This document shows, one piece after another, positions 33,630 through 42,189 of a stretch of DNA of 64,000 nucleotides. The notes under the pieces are model-generated. The model worked only from the letters and a program-made list of their open reading frames with translations. It made no database searches and was not told the origin of the DNA. Both the position numbers and the translations under genes were made by a program. The number at the start of each line of letters is the position of its first letter. Position 1 is the first letter of the stretch. Source of the stretch: Rhizobium tumorigenes (GTDB lineage Bacteria > Pseudomonadota > Alphaproteobacteria > Rhizobiales > Rhizobiaceae); NCBI RefSeq assembly GCF_003240565.2, contig NZ_CP117255.1, forward strand, positions 930,001 through 994,000, in the 5' to 3' direction.

Positions 33630-34883
33630 TCAGGCTTCGTCCGGCGTTGTCGCCTGCTGGCGGCGAGCCCTCAATTTCTGGATGGCACTGTACAGGCGCG
33701 GGTTTCCTTTGATCAGAGCCTTTGCCCGCGTCATGCTTCTCTGCCCGAAAGCGGCGACCCTCCCGAGTGGCGAGACCGGCAGCAGGATATCGTGCTGCAC
33801 CGTCTGCACCGGGCACCACGAGCGCTTGTAGAGCTGGTCGCCGATGCCGAAGTCGAACAGCGCGACGCCGGATTCCTGGCACTTCTCGATCATCACCCAG
33901 AACAGCAGTTCGCCGGGGCTGGCCTCCGGGACGACGCTCTCGTCGATTGAGGCAAACTGGCAGATGACGTGGTCTCCCTTGCGCGACAGGGCTGCAATTG
34001 CCGGCAGATGACCGTCATGCCGTCCCTTGAGCCTGATGGCGTGCAATTCGAGCGCGATGCTGTCGCCCTCGACATTTTTCGTCGCGAGCAAGCGCAGCAG
34101 GAAGTCGCGGGCGTCGCTTCCCTGGAAGACATCCGGCAGCCCGGCCGCTCTGAACCGTTCTGCTTTCTGCTGCAGGAAAAGATCGAGCATCCGCCGCTTT
34201 TCCTCCGACGTCGTCGCGACGACATGCTCGAAACCACCGATTTCATTCAGTAACTTCGTCTGGGACCGATGCTTCTTGCGACGCCTTTTCGCATTGACCT
34301 GGCTGAGCGTTTCCTCGAACGAACCCAGCAGAGGCAGCTGGAAGGCACGGTTTTGGTTTTCGACGAAGGGTAGTGAGGCGAGGGGGCTGACACGACCGCG
34401 CCACTCCAGCGGCAGGTTCGACAGCAACAGCAGATCGGCGTGCCCGCGCAACGCGACAGCGATGGCCGCCTGAACATCTGCCGAAAGGGTTGTGACGTCG
34501 GCAAGAAATTTCGCGGAGAACAAGCCGGTATTGATGTTGCTGCGTGGAGCGCCGATGAAGCGCGCGGTTCTGACGCCATGGCTGCGGACGATTTCCAGAG
34601 GCAGAATGAAAGCCACTTCGGAACCGATACTCGCGTGCAGGATGGCAAGCGTCGGCCGATAAGTCTCGACCCAGGCCGCGCACCACCCGAAACTCTGGTG
34701 CAGGGAGATCAGCCTGTCTCGCTCTAACCCACGCCATTCCGCTTCCAGAGGCACCATGTTGTCGCTGACGGTGATCGTCAGCGCGCCGTTGCCGGCCTGC
34801 AAAGGCGATGCTGGCCGAGGCTGTGCGACCACTGCGGTTTCGCCATCGGTCGATGTTCCGGTTTCGCCTGTCGCCGTCCGCAC
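33630..34883 (-). CDS. GNAT acyltransferase, CelD/BcsL-like
   Basis: 417-residue protein of the FemAB/GNAT-like family (Acetyltransf_6) found in rhizobial cellulose and exopolysaccharide loci. Features: EWRGLERDRLISLHQSFGWCAAWVETY, then the basic KRRRKKHRSQTKLLNEIGGF helix, EEKRRMLDLFLQQKAERFRAAG, and GELLFWVMIEKCQESGVALFDFGIGDQLYKRSW, which is diagnostic for the CelD-like group. It likely acylates the polysaccharide or a precursor. GTG at 34883 is used, with GGAGG five bases upstream. It converges on the Wzz-like gene with an eight-base gap. Confidence 0.88.
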   Translation of the reverse strand: MRTATGETGTSTDGETAVVAQPRPASPLQAGNGALTITVSDNMVPLEAEWRGLERDRLISLHQSFGWCAAWVETYRPTLAILHASIGSEVAFILPLEIVRSHGVRTARFIGAPRSNINTGLFSAKFLADVTTLSADVQAAIAVALRGHADLLLLSNLPLEWRGRVSPLASLPFVENQNRAFQLPLLGSFEETLSQVNAKRRRKKHRSQTKLLNEIGGFEHVVATTSEEKRRMLDLFLQQKAERFRAAGLPDVFQGSDARDFLLRLLATKNVEGDSIALELHAIRLKGRHDGHLPAIAALSRKGDHVICQFASIDESVVPEASPGELLFWVMIEKCQESGVALFDFGIGDQLYKRSWCPVQTVQHDILLPVSPLGRVAAFGQRSMTRAKALIKGNPRLYSAIQKLRARRQQATTPDEA

Positions 34884-35008
34884 TTTGGCCTCCGCGCCTG
34901 TTCTGCAGGCGCACGCTAGGGGCGAGGCCGTCTATTTTAGGTTTAAGCGCAGGTTTGGCCGGTGTCTTCCGGCGATCATGCTTAGCCGGCGGTTAACGCG
35001 GCAGGCAG

Positions 35009-35218
35009 CTAGCCCTGCTTCGGTCCAGACATCCATTTGATCAATCCCATCGCCGGCAGGATCCACAATAGGCCGGTGAGGAAGAAGTAGGTGAGGTGCA
35101 CCCACCAGGGCGAGGCTCCGAGCGCATTGACTGCCACGGTCGTCGCCAGCAGAGCATAGCCGAGCACCAGCACGATCAACAGGATGGTGCCAATGAATTT
35201 GCGCAGGCGGATGGGCAT
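35009..35218 (-). CDS. DUF2842 membrane protein
   Basis: 69-residue protein with two membrane helices (FIGTILLIVLVLGYALLATTVAV and LTYFFLTGLLWILPAMGLIKWM) and the family ending MSGPKQG. Function unknown. GAGGAG lies nine bases upstream of the ATG. It is divergent from ctaA; alphaproteobacteria often keep these two side by side, which hints at a link to cytochrome oxidase, but this is inference. Confidence 0.9.
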   Translation of the reverse strand: MPIRLRKFIGTILLIVLVLGYALLATTVAVNALGASPWWVHLTYFFLTGLLWILPAMGLIKWMSGPKQG

Positions 35219-35342
35219 GATGGCACTCTCCTCGGCAGTCGATTGCGGGGACGGGGAGTTGCGACCCCATGCCGCAAAGGCGCAGCCCTTGTTTTGCACC
35301 GCGCGCTGGGGCAAATCAACAGGCAGATTGAAGGAGCCCACC

Positions 35343-36446
35343 ATGGCTGTTGCACATTTTTCCACCGAACAGGCCGTTCGCGGCGAGGTTGCCCGGCAGG
35401 ACCGCAATCGCCGCGCCGTCCGCATCTGGCTCGGCCTCGTGCTACTGTCGCTGTTCTGCCTGGTTCTGGTCGGCGGCGCGACGCGGCTGACCCAATCCGG
35501 ACTGTCGATCACCGAGTGGAAGCCGATCCACGGCGTGATCCCGCCTTTGAACGCCGCCGAGTGGCAGGATGAGTTCGATCGCTACAAGCAGATCCCACAA
35601 TTCAAGCTGCTGAACAGCGACATCACGGTCGATGATTTCAAGAGCATCTTCTGGTGGGAATGGGCGCATCGGTTGCTTGCGCGTGCCATGGGCGTCATCT
35701 TTGCCGTGCCTCTGATCTTCTTCTGGGCGACCGGCCGCATCGAGAAAAGCCTGCGGCTGCCGCTGGTTGGCATTTTTGCGCTTGGCGGCCTTCAGGGCGC
35801 CATCGGCTGGTGGATGGTGTCGTCGGGCCTTGAAGCCCGCACCGATGTCAGCCAGTACCGGCTGGCCACGCATCTTGTCACGGCCTGCCTGATCTTTGCT
35901 GCCTGTATGTGGGTGATGCGGGCGCTGACCCCGCATTCGGACGACGCGCCGCCGAGCAGCCATTCCGGCCGGATTGCCGGTCTGATTGCCCTGATGGCCT
36001 TGTTCCAGATCTACCTCGGTGCGCTGGTCGCAGGCTTGCATGCCGGCCTCAGCTACAACACCTGGCCGTTGATGGACGGCGCCGTCGTTCCCGGCGACCT
36101 GTTCGTCCAGAACCCGTGGTGGATCAATTTCTTCGAGAACCCGAAGCTCGTGCAATATGTCCATCGTCTTGGGGCCTACGCGCTGACTGCCGTGGTGCTG
36201 GTCAACATGATCGTCTGCCTGCGTGTCACACCCGGCAGCACCCACACCCGCCGTGCCGTCGTACTGGCGTTTCTGGTGCTTTGCCAGGCCGGGCTCGGCA
36301 TCGCCACGCTGCTGATGCAGGTGCCTCTGCATCTGGCACTCGCGCACCAGGGCGGTGCCCTTGTCGTGTTCGGGTTCGCTGTGGCCAACTGGCGCGGTTT
36401 CTACGGCGAATATCCGCGCGACACCACGGTGGTTGTTGGCGCCTGA
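35343..36446 (+). CDS. ctaA: Heme A synthase (COX15 type)
   Basis: Oxidises the methyl group of heme O to make heme A for cytochrome c oxidase, 367 residues, eight membrane helices in two four-helix halves. Key features: VGGATRLTQSGLSITEWKP after helix 1, conserved His in FWWEWAHRLLAR, HLVTACLIF, VQYVHRLGAYAL and LHLALAHQGGALVVF, and Glu in the WEW motif. This is the alphaproteobacterial/mitochondrial class without the Cys pair of Bacillus CtaA. AAGGAG precedes the ATG at 35343. Confidence 0.96.
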   Translation: MAVAHFSTEQAVRGEVARQDRNRRAVRIWLGLVLLSLFCLVLVGGATRLTQSGLSITEWKPIHGVIPPLNAAEWQDEFDRYKQIPQFKLLNSDITVDDFKSIFWWEWAHRLLARAMGVIFAVPLIFFWATGRIEKSLRLPLVGIFALGGLQGAIGWWMVSSGLEARTDVSQYRLATHLVTACLIFAACMWVMRALTPHSDDAPPSSHSGRIAGLIALMALFQIYLGALVAGLHAGLSYNTWPLMDGAVVPGDLFVQNPWWINFFENPKLVQYVHRLGAYALTAVVLVNMIVCLRVTPGSTHTRRAVVLAFLVLCQAGLGIATLLMQVPLHLALAHQGGALVVFGFAVANWRGFYGEYPRDTTVVVGA

Positions 36447-36521
36447 CGCTGCCGGCGATCATGCCGCGCGAAGTCATTGGCCGAATCGGCAAATAGTTGC
36501 ATTCTGCGCAAAAGCGATGGG

Positions 36522-37541
36522 ATGCAGATGAACTGGCAGCTACAAGACGAAAACAGCGGCGGCAAAATGCCTCTGCTGTCGCTGGTCGTGCCTTTCTACA
36601 ATGAGGAAGAGACGGTTGCGGTCTTCTTTGCCGCCGTCGTCCCGGCTCTGGAGGTCATTCCTGCGCTGCGCTTCGAGATCGTTTGCGTCAACGATGGTAG
36701 CCGCGACGACACCTTGCGCCTGCTCCTTTCCGCGGCCCGCAGCGACCCTCGCATTCGCGTCATCGATCTCACCCGAAATTTCGGCAAGGAGGCCGCCCTC
36801 TCGGCTGCCATCGACGAAAGCCGTGGCGATGCTGTCGTTCCTTTCGATGCCGACCTGCAGGATCCGCCCGAACTGATCGCAAGGCTGGTAGAGCGCTGGC
36901 GTGAAGGATATGACGTCGTGCTCGCCCGTCGCACAGATCGCCGCTCGGACGGCGCTGCCAAGCGGCTAACGGCGTCCTGGTTCTATCGTCTCCACAACGC
37001 CGTCTCGGATGTGCAGATCCCGGAAAACGTCGGTGACTTCCGGCTAATGACGCGTGAGGTCGTCGACGCCGTCAAGCAATTGCCGGAGTCGCATCGCTTC
37101 ATGAAGGGCCTGTTCGCCTGGGTCGGCTATGAGACGGCAATCGTCGATTATACCCGCGAGGCGCGCGTTGCCGGTCAGAGCAAATTCGCCGGCTGGCGCC
37201 TGTGGAATTTCGCCCTCGAGGGCATTACCAGCTTCAGCACGCTGCCGATGCGTATCTGGACCTATCTCGGGGTCGCCGTCGCGCTGGTCGCTATCGGCCG
37301 CGCCGCTTTCCTCATTCTGCGAACCTTGATCGAGGGCGTCGATGTGCCAGGCTACGCGTCGCTGGCGACCGCAATCCTTCTCCTCGGCGGCATACAACTG
37401 ATCGGCATCGGGACGCTCGGGGAATATATCGGCCGCATCTATCTCGAGTCGAAGCGCCGGCCCATCTACCTCATCAAGCGTCGCCATGAGGTCGTAGTCT
37501 CAGGACTGCCACTTGCCACGGCGCACCAGGACCATGTCTGA
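36522..37541 (+). CDS. Glycosyltransferase family 2, GtrB/ArnC-like
   Basis: Polyprenyl-phosphate glycosyltransferase of about 339 residues. The GT-A domain has LSLVVPFYNEEETVAVFF, VCVNDGSRDDT, LTRNFGKEAALSAAIDESRGD and the donor-binding VVPFDADLQDPPELI. Two membrane helices at the C-terminus (WTYLGVAVALVAIGRAAFLI and ATAILLLGGIQLIGIGTLGEYIGRIYLESKRRPIYLI) are typical of GtrB/DPM1-like enzymes. It makes a lipid-linked sugar, to be used by the next gene. The stop overlaps that gene's start by 8 bases. The exact start (36522 or 36528) is uncertain. Confidence 0.92.
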   Translation: MQMNWQLQDENSGGKMPLLSLVVPFYNEEETVAVFFAAVVPALEVIPALRFEIVCVNDGSRDDTLRLLLSAARSDPRIRVIDLTRNFGKEAALSAAIDESRGDAVVPFDADLQDPPELIARLVERWREGYDVVLARRTDRRSDGAAKRLTASWFYRLHNAVSDVQIPENVGDFRLMTREVVDAVKQLPESHRFMKGLFAWVGYETAIVDYTREARVAGQSKFAGWRLWNFALEGITSFSTLPMRIWTYLGVAVALVAIGRAAFLILRTLIEGVDVPGYASLATAILLLGGIQLIGIGTLGEYIGRIYLESKRRPIYLIKRRHEVVVSGLPLATAHQDHV

Positions 37542-39123
37542 GGGACCCGCGGATGCCGGCCGGGCGCGTGGCCGGAGTGGGATGTCGCTGAGGGGATTGC
37601 TCGCCAGGGATGCGCCCCTCGGCACCCGCATATTCTGGATTGCCTGCGTCGCGATAACGTTGCTCGGGCTTGCGTTGCGGCTGCCCAACCTGGCTACCCG
37701 GTCGCTTTGGCTGGATGAGGCCTATACGGCATGGTTTGCCGCGCTGCCGCTGCGTGCGCTGTGGACCGAGGTGCCGCTCTACGAAACCCATCCGCCGATG
37801 TACTATACCCTCCTCAAGGGCTGGACGATGCTGTTCGGCAACTCGGAGGCCGCTCTTCGCATGCCTTCGGTACTGGCAAGCGTCGCCACCATCCTGCTGG
37901 TTACGGGAGCCGGTCGCGTCCTCAATGCCGGTCCACGTGGCGACCGGATTGCACTGCTGGCGGCGCTGCTGCTGGCGATCAACGCGGGCAGCATCAATTA
38001 TGCGCAGCAGGCGCGACCCTACGCGCTGGAAACTTTTGCAGCATCTATTGCCGTTCTCTCGGCGCTGATCCTGCTGCAGCGGCTGCGGGCCGGTGCTGAG
38101 CAGTCTTTTCTCATGCGCCCTCTCGTACCACCGATGGCAGCTCTGGGGCTCTCTACGGCCGCGACGATGTGGCTTCACGACACCGGCATCCTGGTCGCCC
38201 TCGGGATATGGGCCGGGCTGATAACGTCGCTGCTTGTCTTCGTTCCCGGCCGCCGGGCAGGGCAGGCTCTAGCTGTCGCCTTGCCGGGCGTCGTGGCACT
38301 CCTGCTGTGGTCGCCCTTCCTGCCGATGTTCATCCGGCAAAATTCCGGCATGGCGTCGCTCGAATTCTGGATCACCTTCTCGCCCTGGGACCTATTGACC
38401 GCCTGGTTCCTGGTTGCAGGCGGCTATCTACCCTTCATTCCGGCTGTCCTGCTGTTCCTCGCAGGCATGGCGTCGGTCTGGCGCAACCAGCGGCCCCTGG
38501 CAGCGCTCGTCCTGGTCGTGGTGTTCCTGCCATGGGCGACAATGCTGGCGATCAGCTATTTCATAAAGCCTGTCTACATCGACCGCCTGTTCGAATGGAT
38601 GGCGCCGACGGTGCTCGGATTGATCGCCATCGGTATGCTGGCCAGAAGCCGCTGGGCAAGCCTGCGACTGGTGACCGTCGTGCTGTTCATCGGCATGTGC
38701 CTGATGTCGACCAACGCAGTCTATCACCTGGACACAGAGGACTGGCGCGGCCTCGTCGCATCCATTGCGGCAGATGCCGAGCCCGGCGATCTGGTCATAG
38801 CCTCCCCGAACGAACTCGATGCTCCTCTGCGGTACTACATTGTCCGCACCCAGCCATTCCCGGATTTGATGGTGCTGCCTGCGCCGTTTCCAGCGCTTGG
38901 GTTGCCACGCGTCTACGTCAGCAATCGCGGCGCGCCGAAAATCATGCCCGAGGATCGCCAGCAGGTTAGGGCAGCTTTGGAGACGCACCGACGCGTCTGG
39001 CTGATCGAGCGGGCAACCGATCTCTACGATCCGCAAGGCCTGATGCGCGCCGAGATCATGACGAGCCGCCACAAGATATCGTCGCGCATCAGCGACAGCA
39101 TCTCGCTCGATCTGTTCGAATGA
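37534..39123 (+). CDS. GT39-type membrane glycosyltransferase (ArnT/PMT-like)
   Basis: Polytopic protein of about 529 residues, with an N-terminal catalytic loop after helix 1: RLPNLATRSLWLDEAYTAWFA (the DE motif of GT-C enzymes) and ETHPPMYYTLLKGWTMLFG. Ten to twelve hydrophobic segments follow, then a C-terminal periplasmic domain (from TEDWRGLVASIAADAEPGDLVI). It would use the polyprenyl-phosphate sugar made by the preceding GT2 to glycosylate a periplasmic target such as lipid A, polysaccharide or protein; the target is not known. Start ATG 37534 overlaps the previous stop (ATGTCTGA). Confidence 0.9.
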   Translation: MSEGPADAGRARGRSGMSLRGLLARDAPLGTRIFWIACVAITLLGLALRLPNLATRSLWLDEAYTAWFAALPLRALWTEVPLYETHPPMYYTLLKGWTMLFGNSEAALRMPSVLASVATILLVTGAGRVLNAGPRGDRIALLAALLLAINAGSINYAQQARPYALETFAASIAVLSALILLQRLRAGAEQSFLMRPLVPPMAALGLSTAATMWLHDTGILVALGIWAGLITSLLVFVPGRRAGQALAVALPGVVALLLWSPFLPMFIRQNSGMASLEFWITFSPWDLLTAWFLVAGGYLPFIPAVLLFLAGMASVWRNQRPLAALVLVVVFLPWATMLAISYFIKPVYIDRLFEWMAPTVLGLIAIGMLARSRWASLRLVTVVLFIGMCLMSTNAVYHLDTEDWRGLVASIAADAEPGDLVIASPNELDAPLRYYIVRTQPFPDLMVLPAPFPALGLPRVYVSNRGAPKIMPEDRQQVRAALETHRRVWLIERATDLYDPQGLMRAEIMTSRHKISSRISDSISLDLFE

Positions 39124-39307
39124 GCGATGCAATCTGCTTCCGCTACCGGGATGTCCCTTCAATGAAGCAAGTTTCCCGCAAAAACCGTCGGCTCACGAAG
39201 GATTGACTCGCCTGTTTACGAAATATGCTCCGAATCGCTCTATCGACTGTGTTTGACGGCTCGCTGCATGCTAGGGCGAGCCCTGATTCTCTAGGAGTGC
39301 TTAGTAC

Positions 39308-40315
39308 GTGCGGTTGCCTTCGACCTTTCGGACCATCGGCCAGACCATTGGCGTCTTCAGCATTGCGGCGCTCCTCGGCAGCGCCGTGCCAGCCTCTGCC
39401 GTCCAGCAGTCGGGCTCCTTCCCATCCTGGCTCGATGCCCATGTCGGGCTCGGACCGGGCCAGATTGCGCGGCCTGTCCTGAAGCGCGCCCGTGTTCTCT
39501 ACCAGCAGCGCGTCAGCGAAGGCAGGGTCCGGAACCCCTGCTATTTTGCAATGGATGCCACCAAGCCGAACGATCCCGGCAGCGAAACCTCGGGTGGCCG
39601 CTTCTACATCATCTGCGAGGCCAGCCAGTCGTTTCGCGCGATCGCAGCCGGCCACGGCAGCGGTACGAAGCTTCCAGGTGTCGTCGATTTCTCCAACGGC
39701 CGGGAATGTGCCCGCAATTTCGGCAACGCTATGGACTCCAACCTGACGACGGGTGGCTCCTATGTCACCAGCGAGGTGAAGACCTCCTTCAAGGGATATT
39801 ACAAGTCATCGGGCGTTAAGGACGCTGTCTTCATGCGATCCTTCCTACAGTTCGACGGCGAGGGGGATACTGCAAATGCGCGCGCCCGCGTTATCGGCGG
39901 TCACGCAGCCGCGAAGGTGGCCGCCATGTGCATGATGAAGGCCCCGGCAAGTCCCTACGCCAACAAGGACGGCTATGTGCCGTTCGGCAATCTGGTTAAT
40001 TACGCCGGCGGCCGTAGCAATGGCTGCACCAGCTGGTCGCCGACCGATGCCAACCAGGTCATCTCCATGGTCAAGGACAACCCGACGACGCTTTATATCT
40101 ATCCGGAGTCATCAGACATCTCAGCCGTTGCCAAAGCCGCTGCGTCCCATGCATCGCTGTCGCAAGCGAGGCTGTACTGGAACGATCAATGCCTGCAGAA
40201 GATCGGCACCCCGAAATTCTGGTCGAAGACAACTCTCGAGCCGGTGATCGCCAAGTATAAGGCCGACAATCCCCCGAAGCCCGGCAGGCCGCTTCCCGTC
40301 TGCGCGCCGCAATAA
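39308..40315 (+). CDS. Murein L,D-transpeptidase catalytic domain family (YkuD_2)
   Basis: 335-residue exported protein. The signal peptide (TIGVFSIAALLGSAVPASA) is followed by a domain resembling YkuD_2: RFYIICEASQSFRAIAAGHG, CARNFGNAMDSNLTTGGSYVT, FMRSFLQFDGEGDTANARARVIGGHAA and GGRSNGCTSWSP, whose Cys matches the active-site SxGC position (here NGC). The flanking region does not show the usual SHGC Arg. Start is GTG at 39308 with GGAG ten bases upstream. Activity is likely but less certain than for the enzyme at 5036. Confidence 0.75.
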   Translation: MRLPSTFRTIGQTIGVFSIAALLGSAVPASAVQQSGSFPSWLDAHVGLGPGQIARPVLKRARVLYQQRVSEGRVRNPCYFAMDATKPNDPGSETSGGRFYIICEASQSFRAIAAGHGSGTKLPGVVDFSNGRECARNFGNAMDSNLTTGGSYVTSEVKTSFKGYYKSSGVKDAVFMRSFLQFDGEGDTANARARVIGGHAAAKVAAMCMMKAPASPYANKDGYVPFGNLVNYAGGRSNGCTSWSPTDANQVISMVKDNPTTLYIYPESSDISAVAKAAASHASLSQARLYWNDQCLQKIGTPKFWSKTTLEPVIAKYKADNPPKPGRPLPVCAPQ

Positions 40316-40360
40316 ACGGTCCCAAGCATCGGTAGAGCTGAAGTCTGTGGGGCATCCGGT

Positions 40361-41152
40361 CTAGCGGAAGATGCCATCCAGCGCCGGCATACCGAGCACA
40401 GCAGACGTGCCGATCAGCGCATAGCAGATCCAACGGAAGGTGCTTTCGCGGGCGAGGCCGAACAGCCTCGCTCCACCGTAAAGGCCGAGCGCATAGCTCG
40501 GCAGGATCACAACCGTCAGCGCAAACACCTGCGCAACGAACAGGCCGCCGGCATAGTAGCTGACGACGCTGAGGATGGTCGAGATCGAGAAGTAGAGGAT
40601 GATGTTGGAGCGGACGCGGGTAAAGTTGCTTTTGCCACCGAGCCAGAAGGCAACCACCGGCGGCCCACCAAGCTGGGCCGCGCCACTGAACAACCCCGCT
40701 ATGAAACCGACCGCCGCCGTCAACGGCCGCGTCGGCTCGCCGTGGTAGCGCCAGCCGGATACCAGCAGCGTCAGCAGGCATGCGGCGATTGCGGTGATCA
40801 GCCAGCGCAGCAGCAGCGGATCAATCAGCGCGAGTACGGCGGTGCCGAGTGGCACGCCGATGATAGCCCCGGCCGCCATCGTCACCACCTCGCGCCGGTT
40901 CGCCAGATGAAAGGCCGGACGTACCATTCCAAGCGTCGCCAGCCCATCGACCACCAGCAGCACCGGAGAAATCAACCTTGGGCCAATCAGTGCACCACCG
41001 AGCGGAATGAGGATCAACGCCGCGCCAAATCCTGAAAAACCACGCGCAAGACCGGCAACGAGGGCGATGGCGACAAGCGCCACCAGACCATGTGCAGGCA
41101 GGGATGCGATAAACCAGGCGTCAACGACAGCCCGCAGCGCATCCAGAGACAT
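40361..41152 (-). CDS. Sulfite exporter TauE/SafE family protein
   Basis: Integral membrane protein of 263 residues with about eight helices. The family repeat is visible twice: ALVAIALVAGLARGFSGFGAALILIPL in the first half and TAAVGFIAGLFSGAAQLGGPPVVAFWL in the second. Substrate is unknown; family members export sulfoacetate, sulfite or other organic anions. It lies 22 bases downstream of argC on the same strand and converges on the YkuD_2 gene. Confidence 0.93.
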   Translation of the reverse strand: MSLDALRAVVDAWFIASLPAHGLVALVAIALVAGLARGFSGFGAALILIPLGGALIGPRLISPVLLVVDGLATLGMVRPAFHLANRREVVTMAAGAIIGVPLGTAVLALIDPLLLRWLITAIAACLLTLLVSGWRYHGEPTRPLTAAVGFIAGLFSGAAQLGGPPVVAFWLGGKSNFTRVRSNIILYFSISTILSVVSYYAGGLFVAQVFALTVVILPSYALGLYGGARLFGLARESTFRWICYALIGTSAVLGMPALDGIFR

Positions 41153-41174
41153 TGCTTGGCTTACTCCCGGGGTT

Positions 41175-42107
41175 TCAGGCGGACAGCATCAGGTCCATGT
41201 TCTGCACGGCAGCACCTGAAGCGCCCTTTCCGAGATTGTCGAGCAGCGCCACCAGATTGACCTGGCTGCCACCCGGCGTTCCGAATACGAAAAGCTTCAT
41301 CGTATCCTTGCCGGCCAGTTCGACCGCATCGACGCGGGGCTGGGCGCGGCTGGCATCGAGCGACACGACCTCGACGATATCCTGTCCGGCGTAGTAGTCC
41401 GTGAGCGCCGCGTGGATGGTTTCCAGCGTCGTTCCTTCCGCCAAGGCATCCAGATGCAATGGGACTTGGACGATCATGCCCTGCGGAAACTTGCCAACCG
41501 ACGGCGAGAAGAGCGGTGCGCGGTCGAGCAGGCCATGGGTGGTCATTTCAGGCACATGCTTGTGATTGAGCGGCAGGCCATACAGGAAGTGTGGCGACGA
41601 GATCGAGTCAGGCCGGCTCGGGTCTTCCATCTGGGCGATCATCTGCTTGCCACCACCGGTATAGCCGGAGACCGCATTGACGGTAACGGGATAGCCATCC
41701 GGCAGCATGCCGGCAGCCCTCAGCGGCCTTATCAGCGCGATGGCACCGGTCGGATAGCATCCAGGATTGGCGACGAGACGCGCCGCCGCGATCTTGGCGT
41801 CCTGGCCCTTGGCCATCTCGGCAAAGCCGTAGGCCCAGTTCGGATCGATACGGTGAGCCGTCGAGGTGTCGATGATGCGGACATTGTTGTTGCCGGACAC
41901 CATGGCCACCGCTTCGCGGGAAGCATCGTCCGGCAGGCAGAGAATGGCGATATCGGCGCTGTTCAGCATATCCTCGCGGATTGCCGCATCGCGTCTCTGT
42001 GCTTCCGGGATCGACAGCAATTCCACATCGCGGCGATCGGCCATACGCGTGCGGATCTGCAGGCCCGTGGTGCCGTGTTCGCCATCGATGAAGATTTTCG
42101 GTGCCAT
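41175..42107 (-). CDS. argC: N-acetyl-gamma-glutamyl-phosphate reductase (type 2)
   Basis: Arginine biosynthesis enzyme, 310 residues, of the shorter type 2 class common in alphaproteobacteria. The N-terminus [20 protein letters not shown] binds NADPH. The nucleophile is Cys117 in [19 protein letters not shown], and the conserved [10 protein letters not shown] and HVPEM motifs follow. Agmatinase lies upstream on the same strand with an 82-base gap; rpsI and rplM lie further up, as in other rhizobia. Confidence 0.97.
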   Translation of the reverse strand: MAPKIFIDGEHGTTGLQIRTRMADRRDVELLSIPEAQRRDAAIREDMLNSADIAILCLPDDASREAVAMVSGNNNVRIIDTSTAHRIDPNWAYGFAEMAKGQDAKIAAARLVANPGCYPTGAIALIRPLRAAGMLPDGYPVTVNAVSGYTGGGKQMIAQMEDPSRPDSISSPHFLYGLPLNHKHVPEMTTHGLLDRAPLFSPSVGKFPQGMIVQVPLHLDALAEGTTLETIHAALTDYYAGQDIVEVVSLDASRAQPRVDAVELAGKDTMKLFVFGTPGGSQVNLVALLDNLGKGASGAAVQNMDLMLSA

Positions 42108-42189
42108 GATCGTCCTGCACTTTCAAAGGGTTCGCGTGATCTGCGGAATCAGTATGCCATCAACTTGATTCAGAATGATAACAACGGTC

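Noticed and set aside
39255..39285. Hairpin GGCTCGC/GCGAGCC before the YkuD_2 gene
   Set aside because: Seven base pairs with a 10-base loop and no T-run; too weak to call a terminator.
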